Of a stretch of DNA of 64,000 nucleotides, positions 22,901 to 32,400 are shown one piece after another. The translations under genes and the position numbers were made by a program. The notes under the pieces were generated by a model. That model was not told the DNA's origin. It worked only from the letters and a program-made list of their open reading frames with translations, and made no database searches. The first letter of the stretch is position 1. Each line of letters opens with the position of its first letter. Source of the stretch: Zygnema cylindricum (taxonomy: Eukaryota > Streptophyta > Zygnematophyceae > Zygnematales > Zygnemataceae); assembly GCA_037447655.1 (NCBI GenBank), contig JBBHKE010001884.1:18644-82643 (forward strand), given 5' to 3'.

Positions 22901-25900
22901 CACTTTCACATCCCGGAATCCTTGTGGTATGGGTACGTGCGTGGACTCCAATCAAAGTCCGGGCACCTATACCTGTTTGTGTATCGTCGGATATACACCT
23001 GATGACGTAGACGGCAGTCTCACTTGTGTACCAGGTGGGCTCATCTCATCTTTACATAGCCTGGTAACAGTAAAAATGATGCTCGACACAAAATTCTAAT
23101 ATTGTTAGGACTTGATATCGCGTATGACTGTAAATGGATCTACAGTAAATGGAACCAGCAGAAAATTTAAAAATCTGATGTTTTTTATCTACTTAAAAGT
23201 TATACATTACCTTGATTTTGTCATTTGGTTTAGGGTTCTTTAATAACTTGTATAATGAGTGGAAATAAAAAAGTTATTTACGTTTCTAGAGATATGCTGC
23301 TTAAACACACTGGAGTAGAAATGACCAAATCGACCTGATTGAACTAATGAACCAAGAAACATGCAAGTGTCCCTACAAAGGGATCTCGCTGAACGGTCAA
23401 TAACCCCAATTTCACCGTGCAGTTATGGTAAAATAATTTGAAAAATTACCTATTTTACAATGATATCTTATCAAGAGTTAACCCTGAGTTCATAAATTTC
23501 ATAGGAAAGTAAAGCTATAGTTTAGGGTGGGCATCCTTCTATATAAGTGGCTTGCCGTTTGATAAGGAAAAATCATATCCCTATCTTAATCTTCAGCTTC
23601 GAAAAATTGAGACAGTTGTGAAAGTTTGTGTTTTTACCATATCTCGATTCTGGAAACAACTCATATCCTGTCTCCACCCAGCAAACTACAAACAGACCAC
23701 TAAGGAATTTGATGACTACGTAATGTTATATACTTTTGTTGCAATGGCAGATATAGATGGGTGACTGTAGCAAACTAGGATCACAGAAAGGTCGGGTGTT
23801 GTTTTTGACCCCTTGTTTTTTTTACAGCTATATTTTCTTCAGGTCCGACGTACGTTGTGCCAGCTGGCGGGAACATCTCTTGTTCAACAATCAGCGACGT
23901 TTATGGCATTTTCCTGCAAATTTTTATCGACCAAAATAAAGAGTTACTCAACAATCAGGTCTTGCGCACCGAAAAATACTTTCAATTTATTATGCATAAC
24001 TAATCTTACTCCTTGTCACAATAAATCGGATCTCAAAACATTGTTTCTGTTTTTTACTATAGTACAAGTTTTTTTTCCTGGATTCGAACTTGTATTATGT
24101 TGCATTGGAAAAATTGTTTGGATGCAAGTTTGTTGAACTTATGAGAGGGTGAAAAATTTGTTGAATTTGTAGAATTTGACATGTGATCGGTTACTTCCGA
24201 ATGGCGCCAGCGTGAATGTGACAAATAGCCGAAATTGCGCTGTACTCTATGCTGTGAATGAGGTAAGCATTATACTACACTGGCTTTGCTGAACTCTATA
24301 GCCTGCGGTGGTAAACCAGTTGAGTTAGCCTTATTAGCAATTCGATTTGAAGTCTTATGCAGTCTGAACGAAAAACAGAGGACGAAGTGATAATAAGTGA
24401 GAATAGGAAGATTATAGGAAAAGAATACTACGTGGGAACCATTCAAACACGCTACAGTCATTATTGGTTGGTACATTTGTTTGCAGAGAAATCTTGTTTC
24501 GCGTTTTCCCACAGAATGTACCGTCGACTATTGTTTTGTGCAAAAATTCACTTCTACTGTTGATTCCTTTACTCCAACCAAAATATATTACTGTTCTAGC
24601 AGTCCATCTACATACATGTCCCTATTCCTTGTAATCGAGTCTCTTATCGGGTAATCATACATGCAAGTATTGGAATTCTAACTGCTAATTTACTACTAAA
24701 GGGTTGGTGATATATGGCTTTCACTTGTAAAAACGGTAACCCATAGTAGCTGATTCTAACCAAAAGCTCACATCATTGGCTTGTTGTTTTCTCATTACTT
24801 CATTCTTAAATAACCAATTATACAATTTAGGAACAATACAGTTTAGGACATATGATAGTGATGTATATCGAGGGCAACTTCCCAATATTTGACACGTGGG
24901 TTCTGTTTATCCCTGAACACGCATTTCTGCGTGTTTCCACATCAAGCGCAATATGCACTGCAACTCCCCAAAAAATTCCAAAAATGAATGCATCATAACA
25001 CCTTGTTCATGACTAGCTACTTTTTCCCCTGTAGCGAACATGTCAAGATTTTCCATGTGCGATACACCCTGTATCGCTATTAGGCTGCCAATCGGAAGGA
25101 GAGAATCTTACATCTGTATTGGGATAAAAATTTGTGTTGAGTGGCCGAAATATTTTTTTCGCAGATAGCATTACACACTGGACTTTTTGTACCATAATCT
25201 TACTTAAAATACTTTTGTACTATTTATGTTTTCCCTAACATATATTGTTGTATCGATTAATTATCGCTTGATATTACATCTCAATACGAAGTTCCATTGA
25301 GCTCAATAGGATACGGGAATTGTATTGTATCGTGATACTTATCAAGATTTGATGCAAATGTACAGCATTGAAATGTGTTTTCAGAGTACGCACAAATATT
25401 CAGTTCATACTTACAAGCAACAATTTTTATTGTCTATGACCTTGTTGATTTTGGTTGTTTTTCGTGTTGTGGAAAACACCAATTCAATTTCGGCATCACT
25501 ATGGCGTGGAGAATTTTAGACGTAAAAATCACGTTTCATAATGTGTGTTACAAAATAGAAGTAGAAATGTTACATAATGTTTGGAAAACTACAGATAAAT
25601 ACCTTTTTAACCTTACATTTCATGTGCGCTTCAAGTATAGCCACATCCACATCCGTTTTAAACCAATTGTTTAATAAACCTCAGTTTGGTCTGTGGGAAA
25701 GTGTTTGAGCATTAAATATCCGTTAATTATTTGCATTTTACATCAGACATTGCTCCTGAACGGCCTGGGTTTTTTTATTTTTTTTACAGGGTGACACTTG
25801 TGCTCTCATTAGAAATATGTTCAACATTTCAGACGACCCTGATAGCGATATCTCAGATTTAGAGACCCTAAATCCGAATCTGAATTGTTCGAACCTTCAG

Positions 25901-26943
25901 CCTTTTCAACAGGTGCGTAAAAACACGAACCTTCTTTCAATTCCACAAACCTTGCCAACTACACTGCCCATTGTTGTTAGAGTTAACAAAACTAAACTGG
26001 TCGCGAATTTATGTGGCCGAAAATCATAAAATATTGTTAACAACGATACTTGCGGGAGTGGCTTACAAACTGCCACGTCTCCTTGCACTAAATCAGTATA
26101 GTATACTCTAAGTTTGCATTAACATTGCTAAATCGTTAACGCTAGTATCGATGGCAGCGTACTATTACGATCCGTTCTACCCCTTTTTTCCTCACACTAT
26201 TGGCCTAACCTTCATTTTTGAAATTTTTCTCAACAACACTAAAAATTTAATTTAACCTTTCAGCTTTAAAACTCAGAAAAAAATGCCTTATTAGAAATCA
26301 GCTGGTGTATGATTTGTGGGAAATATTGCAGATATGTGTCCAAGAAGGGGAACCAACATATCCTGGACCTTGTACTCTGCCGTACAATGTCCAGCAAGGC
26401 GAAACGTGTTCTACGATTATCCAAAAATTTATGAACGGAAGCGCAACAGATTTCTATGCTTTGAATCCCGGTATTTATTGTGGCCGTCTGCAATCCTCAT
26501 CAACTGCCGAGGCTGATTTCAGTCAAGAGGTGATGCCAATTTTTCACAGCCTGTAATTCCTTTGGATGTTATTTTCTATTCATTCATGTGCTCTAAATTG
26601 TTTACAAACAAGACTCCTGAAGCTCAATCGATTATTTTGGTTTGTACGCTTTTTGTTAGTTTTACTGTTTGGTTTTCATCGTTTTGAGTCCTTGGCGTTG
26701 CATTCTCTTTTCATCCAGGTTTGTCTTCAAGCTTTGGATTTGGGCAGTAGAATGGCAAACTGCAAAGGAAAGCCAGCTGCCCTGGGTGCTAATGATAACT
26801 GTCCGTCTTTGAAAGAAAAGCATTTTAAAACAGAATCTTTCAAAGCCCTGAACGGTTCTCCATGTAGGGAAAGCTTCCTCAAAAAAATCCGTGAATACGC
26901 AAAAGGAAAGAAACTGACACCAAATATATGTGTCCCAAAATAA
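4915..26943 (+). CDS. LRR - EGF - papain-like peptidase - EGF2 - LysM multidomain protein (5' end not in view)
   Basis: Nineteen exons joined at GT-AG sites keep one frame for 910 residues to TAA at 26941-26943. Exons: 4915-4986, 5916-5987, 6539-6610, 6796-6867, 7311-7382, 7902-7973, 17550-17621, 18543-18913, 19788-19973, 20700-20932, 21168-21308, 21714-21933, 22127-22309, 22891-23034, 23843-23958, 24173-24262, 25790-25912, 26332-26529, 26719-26943. Residues 1 to about 240 are LRRs, about 262-290 EGF-like, about 330-550 a C1A peptidase (oxyanion Gln 350, Cys 356, His 493, Asn 513 of the visible part), about 555-660 two EGF-like modules, 661-910 LysM repeats. There is no C-terminal membrane helix, so a secreted or wall-bound protein is likely. 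The first exon found starts mid-codon, so 5' exons (signal peptide, more LRRs) are missing or lie left of copia element A. No peptidase propeptide (I29) is visible. The exon model is hand-built; frame continuity over 18 junctions is strong support. The biological role is not known to me. Confidence 0.85.
8385..9173. mobile_element. MULE-like non-autonomous DNA transposon, 789 bp
   Basis: A perfect 10-bp direct repeat, ACTCTTTACT, flanks the element (8375-8384 and 9174-9183). The ends are inverted: AGTGTTGTGTATC at the left, and the complement of the right end reads AGTGTTGGGTATCGGG. Both ends carry clusters of GATATATCG-type palindromes (about 8415-8500 and 9055-9150). No transposase frame is present. 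A 9-11 bp duplication points to the Mutator superfamily. It lies in the long intron after the sixth LRR exon. Confidence 0.85.
9789..10367 (+). repeat. 5' LTR of copia B
   Basis: The LTR is 579 bp and runs from TGTTACG to TTCTTTCA. A TATA-like TATATAAGG lies at about 10139 and would place the start of R soon after. Position 10361 onward leads into the primer site. This LTR is uninterrupted and so serves as the empty-site control for the MITE insertions in the 3' LTR. Confidence 0.88.
10340..11110 (+). repeat. Duplicated leader with a second primer-site-like sequence
   Basis: The stretch 10340-10498 (LTR end, primer site and the start of the leader) recurs at about 10950-11110 with modest divergence, including TTTGGTATTGGAGTGGG in place of the primer site. 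Between them, a 28-bp unit (GGACGAGCCTTAATGAGACA...) is repeated twice at 10512-10568. This is probably a rearrangement during reverse transcription or later unequal recombination. Confidence 0.8.
11471..12716 (+). pseudogene. copia B gag and start of protease
   Basis: Gag-like frames run from MFQMPGKTFVFNGSNYPSWK (about 11471) through the region after 11948 (VKRLNIIVEQL...FLNALPHK). Two zinc knuckles follow: CFRCKRPDHILASC (His present, Gly lost) and CFNFRKLGHTSQQC (first-pair Cys lost). The protease active site IIDTGASHQVC lies at about 12660-12690, then a stop at 12714. An in-frame 84-bp tandem duplication lies at 11747-11914. Confidence 0.82.
13080..14110 (+). pseudogene. copia B integrase, frameshifted
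   Basis: MCHTSEGNSRRI and CDRCSEKRQNRKPHP match the HHCC region of copia A. The core reads LVYVNFCGQ (first catalytic Asp now Asn), HSDNGREF (second Asp kept) and SNGVAKKKNK (Glu to Lys). Stops and frameshifts occur near 13382, 13520 and 13600. The C-terminal part (TVYVDQVKRKGKFAVSW...GYSTKGNLYRVFDP) is one frame. The copy is inactive. Confidence 0.85.
14178..15911 (+). pseudogene. copia B reverse transcriptase and RNase H, frameshifted
   Basis: The RT motifs are VKLDSLRMIMAIAA, HQIDAETMFLNGDLEEEV and KSLYGLKLAPRTWY. The catalytic YVDD box is degraded near 14975-15000. DTNLGEVKYILGIEMI continues RT. RNase H follows in several frames to the stop at about 15910, where AADMLTKAATFDVILRGR is the usual copia C-terminus. 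The polypurine tract and 3' LTR come directly after. Confidence 0.87.
16095..16757. mobile_element. hAT-like MITE inside the 3' LTR
   Basis: The ends are inverted: CATATTTGTTCAAATCGC at the left and the complement of GCGATTTGAACAACTATG at the right. The flanking 8-mers are GTTTCGTG and GTTTTGCG. The undisturbed 5' LTR reads GTTTCGCG at this place, so each flank differs from the original by one C-to-T change at a CpG. An 8-bp duplication with these ends fits the hAT superfamily. No coding capacity. Confidence 0.78.
16803..17289. mobile_element. Tc1/mariner-type (Stowaway-like) MITE inside the 3' LTR
   Basis: The element is flanked by TA on both sides (16801-16802 and 17290-17291). The 5' LTR has a single TA at the matching point. 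The termini are CACCGCGAATTGTAATTAGA and the complement of CAACGATTCGCGGTG. The right part matches the reverse complement of the copy at 59368 (shared interior AAATTTCGAGCGACCGAATTAGAG). Confidence 0.85.
18543..18913 (+). other. Exon with last LRRs, Cys-rich cap and first EGF-like module
   Basis: The exon opens with LYLNDNLLSGPLL (LRR-like), then NFKNNFFSGNLSLF, a second degenerate repeat. A Cys cluster follows (NCTQRTQRPDSECSQFC) that resembles the C-terminal LRR cap of plant LRR receptors, where an N-C-x(n)-QRP pattern is common. It ends with CGGHGICPGLNGSCICEPGY, an EGF-like six-Cys pattern. This exon links the LRR solenoid to the peptidase. Confidence 0.82.
19788..21933 (+). other. Papain-like (C1A) cysteine peptidase module
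   Basis: Four exons encode the catalytic domain. VYDQWNCNTCWFVAAASAIE carries the oxyanion Gln and nucleophile Cys (papain: NQGSCGSCW). GVNHAVVVVGYD carries the catalytic His, and WLIRNSWGPQWGDNGYMRI the catalytic Asn. The spacings (Gln to Cys 6, Cys to His 137, His to Asn 20) fit C1A. QQPAVVAIEASAESFVNY matches the strand before the His. Hydrolysis of peptide bonds is therefore plausible. The usual I29 inhibitory propeptide is absent between the EGF-like module and the catalytic domain; only about 40 residues separate them. Confidence 0.93.
22127..23034 (+). other. Two EGF-like modules
   Basis: Two exons of similar phase encode Cys-rich modules: NPCGNGICIPNKSKYTCQC and NPCGMGTCVDSNQSPGTYTC, each followed by a second half ending in TCAP or TCVP. 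The Cys-x-x-G-x-Cys...YxCxC pattern is EGF-like. Both exons end in CCAG before the donor, so they could have arisen by exon duplication. They act as rigid spacers between the peptidase and the LysM region. Confidence 0.85.
23843..26943 (+). other. LysM region (three clear repeats plus a degenerate fourth)
   Basis: Five exons encode LysM modules, a fold that binds GlcNAc-containing glycans (chitin, peptidoglycan, Nod factors). Repeat 1: YVVPAGGNISCSTISDVYG ... LTCDRLLPNG. Repeat 2 spans an intron: LYAVNEGDTCALI then LETLNPNLNCSNLQPFQQ. Repeat 3: PYNVQQGETCSTIIQKF then FYALNPGIYC. A last part (NDNCPSLKEKHF ... LTPNICVPK, then stop) looks like a decayed fourth. Cys residues flank the repeats, as in plant LysM proteins. 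No kinase, membrane helix or clear GPI signal follows. Confidence 0.87.
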
Positions 26944-29401
26944 TAGCTTTTGTCCTCGCTGTAATGGAGATGGAGGCCAGAGAAAGAGGCCACGTTTTAT
27001 GGTTCTTTTGCTTATGATTGGTTCCGTTATCCTGAAATTTACTTGTTCTTGGATAACTTACTTTCCAAAAAATTAAAGTACGTGTGGACATCACAAGATG
27101 GTTAACTATGGGATACCATGACTATCCTTTAGGAAAATAGTGTGGTATAAGATGTCATGATCCCAATTACCTAAAACTGGTAGCGTACGGATCCTAGAGT
27201 TTGTTTAGGTTTTTTTAGGTAGAATTCTTCAGTGATTATTAAGGGCAAAATTTTAGTGCATTAAAGTGGAAATGATGTGGGTTGAGGGGTATATGTTGAT
27301 TCACAGTCTAAATCAGTTTTACACTTGATGATGAAAATTCTGATGAAATGACCCTTCAAACCTTATGGAAGATCCTAGAGTATCGTGGAAAATTTGTTGT
27401 TTGATGGAATTTTCAATGTATTTTGTTTCATGTACCCATGTGTACCACTACTTGAACAAAGTCCACAAAACATTTTTTTTTTAATAAAACTTGTCTGGTT
27501 TTGTTCTGCAAGTTTCTACGCATGAGGAAAATGATAGTCCCAATAAGTTTGTGCGTGGAGTTTCATAAGTGTTCTACATTATTGGTGAATTCATTTATTG
27601 GAAGACTTAATTCCGTCCATTAAGCCCACAAAAAGTATTGAAACTAGGTTATAATGATGTTAGAGAACGACAGCGCACTTCGTGTCTTTATGTTTTGTTT
27701 TCTTGCAATTTTTTTACTTTTGTATCCATGCCCAGTTTGTCTGTAGCTTGGATTCAAACTGATTTCTTTTGTGGTTAACATTGTGAATGTAAAACCGTGT
27801 GAATGACAGTCCACATAAATCCATGGTATCTGTTGGACATGAAAAAATGAGTCATGAATTATTGTGTATTAAGTGTGAACTTGGATTTGGCGAGAATGAG
27901 GCAGTCCCACAAGACCAACAAGCCTTCGAAAGGCTTATTTTAGTCTGTATGTACATATTTTCCTAGTTAAACGGATTCATTTTCTAATTTAAGTGGATTT
28001 AGTTGACTAAGGCCTTAAAGGACAAAACGCACATTGATTGTTTTGGTATAAATAACCGAGCCAGAGGGTGAGTGGAGATGCTTTGGCCAACTTTTCTAAA
28101 TGCTATGACCCATAAAAAATTATTGTAAGAAGATATGCTTCCCCTACTCTCCGCCTTTGAAGGTAGAGAGAGGTGGAGAATGAGGGAGGGACCCGCCGCC
28201 TAACTAAAGTAGATGTAGACCCGAGAAATCAAAAAATAAGTTGAATAAAAAAACACGCGAGGGTAGAGCCATCAGCATCCTAGTTACTTCATGCGTGATT
28301 TTTTTTTAGTGTGAATATGCTTTATTTTTTGGACCATTTCGAACTTTTCTCAGAATTTGTATACTTTCCGCAAACAGGAAAATTTTGAAAAAGTGACTTC
28401 GTGTGACTTTTTTCCGTGAAATTTGACAGGGTTCAGACGGGGACTTGTTAGTTTTGGGCGACGAATATGGACAAAATGAAATGTAGTTAGGGATTGTTAT
28501 TTAAACTTAGCGCCGATATTGCATCGGACGGACGAGATGATACAAATCGAATCGACTTGGTTATCTTTGACGCGACAGACCTTGTTGGCCGTCCACGCAA
28601 CAACGATACAACTCGGTGTATATTGGCTACAAACCTCATCTCTTGTACGGACAAACCAACGAATTTTAAGGACATTCGTTCCATGCTATTATTCATTATT
28701 TCTTTTGCTGTTTTACCATGCGCTTTATGTTCATGACATAACTATGAATTCAGCGTACATGGAAACAAAAAAGAAAGGAAAAATACAAATACAAATATTG
28801 AAAAGAAAAATACAATCACAAATAAAAGTACAAATACAATACAAATATTGGAGATAGTTTTCTCACAACTCTAATGACTACTGGTGTTTTGGACAAAACA
28901 TACTTAAAACACGAAAAATCCCAATTGTGTATTCACATAATACTCGATACAAATGTTGTGGAGTCCAATTTCAGATAATGTAGTTTTGAAACAAACGAAC
29001 ATCGACAATTAACAAACTAAACAGTTCACATGCGTAATTATTCGTTCTTAAAAACGAAACCCGACACATTCAGTGACTATCATAACTGTTTTGAAATGAA
29101 TACCAAAATGAAATGTATTGTTGTACGGTAAGGGGACACTAGTCATTTGTCCTGATCTCCAATAAAATAAAATAATCGTAAAATAACCATAAAAATACTG
29201 AACCTAACCTCCATTTTCTGGTCATTCATCTTCACCTTCTGATATAACTCCTAATAGAACGTTTTCATCATAAATAACACAGCTCTGTTTTTTGTCCAGT
29301 AGAAAGAGAAAGGATTAAAAGATTTAGAATACCAATGAACATCATTTAAAAGCCAATATTCTGCTTCTGATCTGCCTTCAACAATTTTATCCACTGCCTT
29401 C
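26944..29401. other. Intergenic space between convergent genes
   Basis: About 2.46 kb separate the stop of the LRR/peptidase/LysM gene (+) from the stop of the receptor-like kinase (-). The sequence is AT-rich. Open frames at 28487-28857 overlap on both strands and match nothing I recognise; I do not call a gene. No clear inverted-repeat element was found here. Confidence 0.6.
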
Positions 29402-32400
29402 CTATCGCCCCCCATAGGTCTCCGAAAGTGGCGCGAGATGGTTTAAATCCTTGTTTTTTATGTTAAAAGCTGGATATGGCGTCGAAAGTACCGAGTCACT
29501 ATCTTCATGAGAAGAAAAAACTTCCGTTTCCGAAACTCCTGAAAGGGTATGTTTGACATGTCCGAGACGACGAGCGACTTCCTCGATACTAGGGCGGTAC
29601 CTTGCGGCTCTTTCGATACGAGCTGATGCCACTTTTACCAAATCTTTCATCGCTTCGTCGTTATAACTTCCCATCCTTGGGTCCACAATTTGGCCAATAT
29701 CGCTCAAGTACGGTTGGACCTGCAAAAAATTAGAAAAAGACAAAACAAATTAGTTAGGAAATAAAGGTGAAAACAAAAAAGTAAAATCAAGAGTAAGAGT
29801 GATACTACATTTTTACGTCCGTAATATTAATTTCACAATAACAAACAATTCCTTATCAGTATAGTCGATCGTGATTCCAGATTCACAAATTATTCTTGAC
29901 ATTGAAGAAGAGATTAAACTTTAATAGTTTTTCTACTCTTATAACAATGACAGTGTACTATGTAGCTAAAAAGTTCCTGTTAGGTTAAAGTAATATCTTA
30001 AAGTGAAAAATTGGGGGCCTACCCAATTGGGTAAAGTAGTCAAATCCATACTGTCAGAATCAGAAGTAGTTTTGCCTTTGATCAGAGCTGATTTCGCAGT
30101 GATAAGTTCAAATAGTACAACTCCAAAACTGTTACAAACACACATAAAAACCAATGTAATCAAAAGAAAAAATAGGGAAGAGAAGTCCATTTGCTGTTCA
30201 TTTGTTGAAAACTGCAAGGTGATTCATGTGTTCTTTAGTAAAAGAGTCGACAAAATCTCGACCTTTTATATGACCTTGCACAATCTGATTTTTTTAGAAA
30301 ATAAAAATGACCGACAGAAGACACGCTGATATGACCCAAGCTCTAACAGAACACACTGCAAAAACCTGCGACAATGAAATGAACTGCGAAAACCTCCCTG
30401 AAAAAATATATAATCGAAAACGCAACAAAAGGCCTCTCTTGCAAACATGCCATACTTGATCTTTGTCAAGAACGTAGAGAAGAGTTATCGAGAGTATATT
30501 TCATCGTTATCGTTTTTATTTTATTGATCACCTTTTTGCCATCCTTATTTTATTTCTTTCCATCCTCGCTAAAAGTTACTTAATGTAAACAAAAAAAAAT
30601 TACTTTCACATTCCCCTCAAGAGCTGAAAATCCCCATCGCCAGGAGAAAACAGATGCCTACCTGTAAACATCGCTTTTGGCAGTGACTTGGTAGTTGGTG
30701 TAATACTCGGGGTAAATATAACCAGGAGTTCCCGCTACACGAGTTTTCATAGCGTCTTCTGCGGAGCATGTGGGGTTATCCTTCACAAGTCCAAAATCTG
30801 CCAATTTCGCCTGCAAGGATAATGTGGAAGGACTTTGTCAAAAACTTTTTGCATGTAATCTTGGTTTCCACAAATTTACTGGATGAAAAATTGTTAGAAC
30901 CTGTAAGAAAATTTTGTATGCAAAAAATTATGTCAGAATATTCCTGCAACCATCTTATTTACTGCAGAGCATGTAATACTCCAAAGAAACAATTCTACAG
31001 CTCATAATCGCCAGAAATCATTCCCGTGAGCCTGTTCCATTTTTCTCTGTGGAATCAATTGTTAAATTAAAAGAAATGTTTGCACAAATAGAGTGAAAGC
31101 GAAGGCCAGAAAAGTTTGTTGATTAAAAAATTGTAAAAATAAGAAGGCAAAACAGAGTATAATTAGAAACAAGAAAAATATCCGAGAGAGACCTCTCAGA
31201 TCGTAAAAGGAACTTTCCTAACCTTTGGAGTCACATGACCCTTCGCTCAAAAGCTGCGATCAACATTTATAGACAGATCTTTGAATGAATTCTAAACGTA
31301 CCTAACGTATGTAGAAGCAAACTGACTAACAGAAATAAAGCAAACTGAGGATACCAAAATCTTAGATAACTAAACAGGCTACAGAATTCCGGATTTCGGT
31401 ATTCTAAAGCAGCTAGAATTTTAACAAGGTAAAGTTTCTATCAAATGCTACACTTCCAACATTAATGACGTCGTGAACGATAGAAATTCGACTCTCGAAA
31501 CTTGGCCACTTCAATTCAGAAAAAATCACACAAGCAGAATCAAAACAAAAACTAAATAACAAAAACAATAATGCTCAGTTTATCTTGAATCTGCAAAAGA
31601 AGTCGAGTCAGAACAAAGATTCCGCAGGGGATAGTGCGCGCTTAGTACAAAAAACGATATAACAACATACTGAAACAGGAAAGAAAAAAAAAAAATTGCA
31701 CCAGGTTTATTCGGTAGTCTAAGAAACGATTTTACAAATCCTGTCGAATTTTCTGCAATATCCCATCTACTCTAAGATCCATAGCATTACATACCAACAA
31801 AAACAAATTCACAAAGGCGACAAATTATCACCAAAACACCTAGATGTCACCCATCTCTTGACGAAACAACAGAAGAAAAAGTTTCATACAATTAAGGTTA
31901 TGGAATCGTGAATATTGGACAAAACAAAAACGAACGATGTTTGTGAGTTTTTACCATTAAATTCCCGTCAATCAAAATATTGTCCGATTTAACGTCGCGA
32001 TGGATAAGTGGAGGTGTTGCAAATTTATGCAAATAAAGGAGACCTTCAGCGGCTTCGATAGCGATATCCACACGTTCTTCAAAACTTAGAGGTTTTATGC
32101 TAGAATCTGTTGCTAAAAAAAAAAGAAAAAAAAAAATGAAGAAGAATAAGAGGCTTTTTGGATGTATCCTTTGCCCAAAAAAAAGAAAAAAAAATCCAAT
32201 AGAAATTTCCGCTCGTTAAAAAAAAGTAAAAAATGAAATAAAATAAAAAATTGATAGCAATATCCACACGTTTTTTGCAAGAAGAGACTAGGAGAGGAGA
32301 GGAGAGGAGAGAAGAAGAAAATAGAAGAATAGAAAAAGAAGAAGAAGAGAAGGGAATAGGAGAAGAGAATAGGAGAGGAGAGGAGAGGAGAGGAGAGAAG

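Noticed and set aside
28487-28857. Overlapping frames on both strands in the intergenic space
   Set aside because: No recognisable domain, no splice support, and both strands are open equally.
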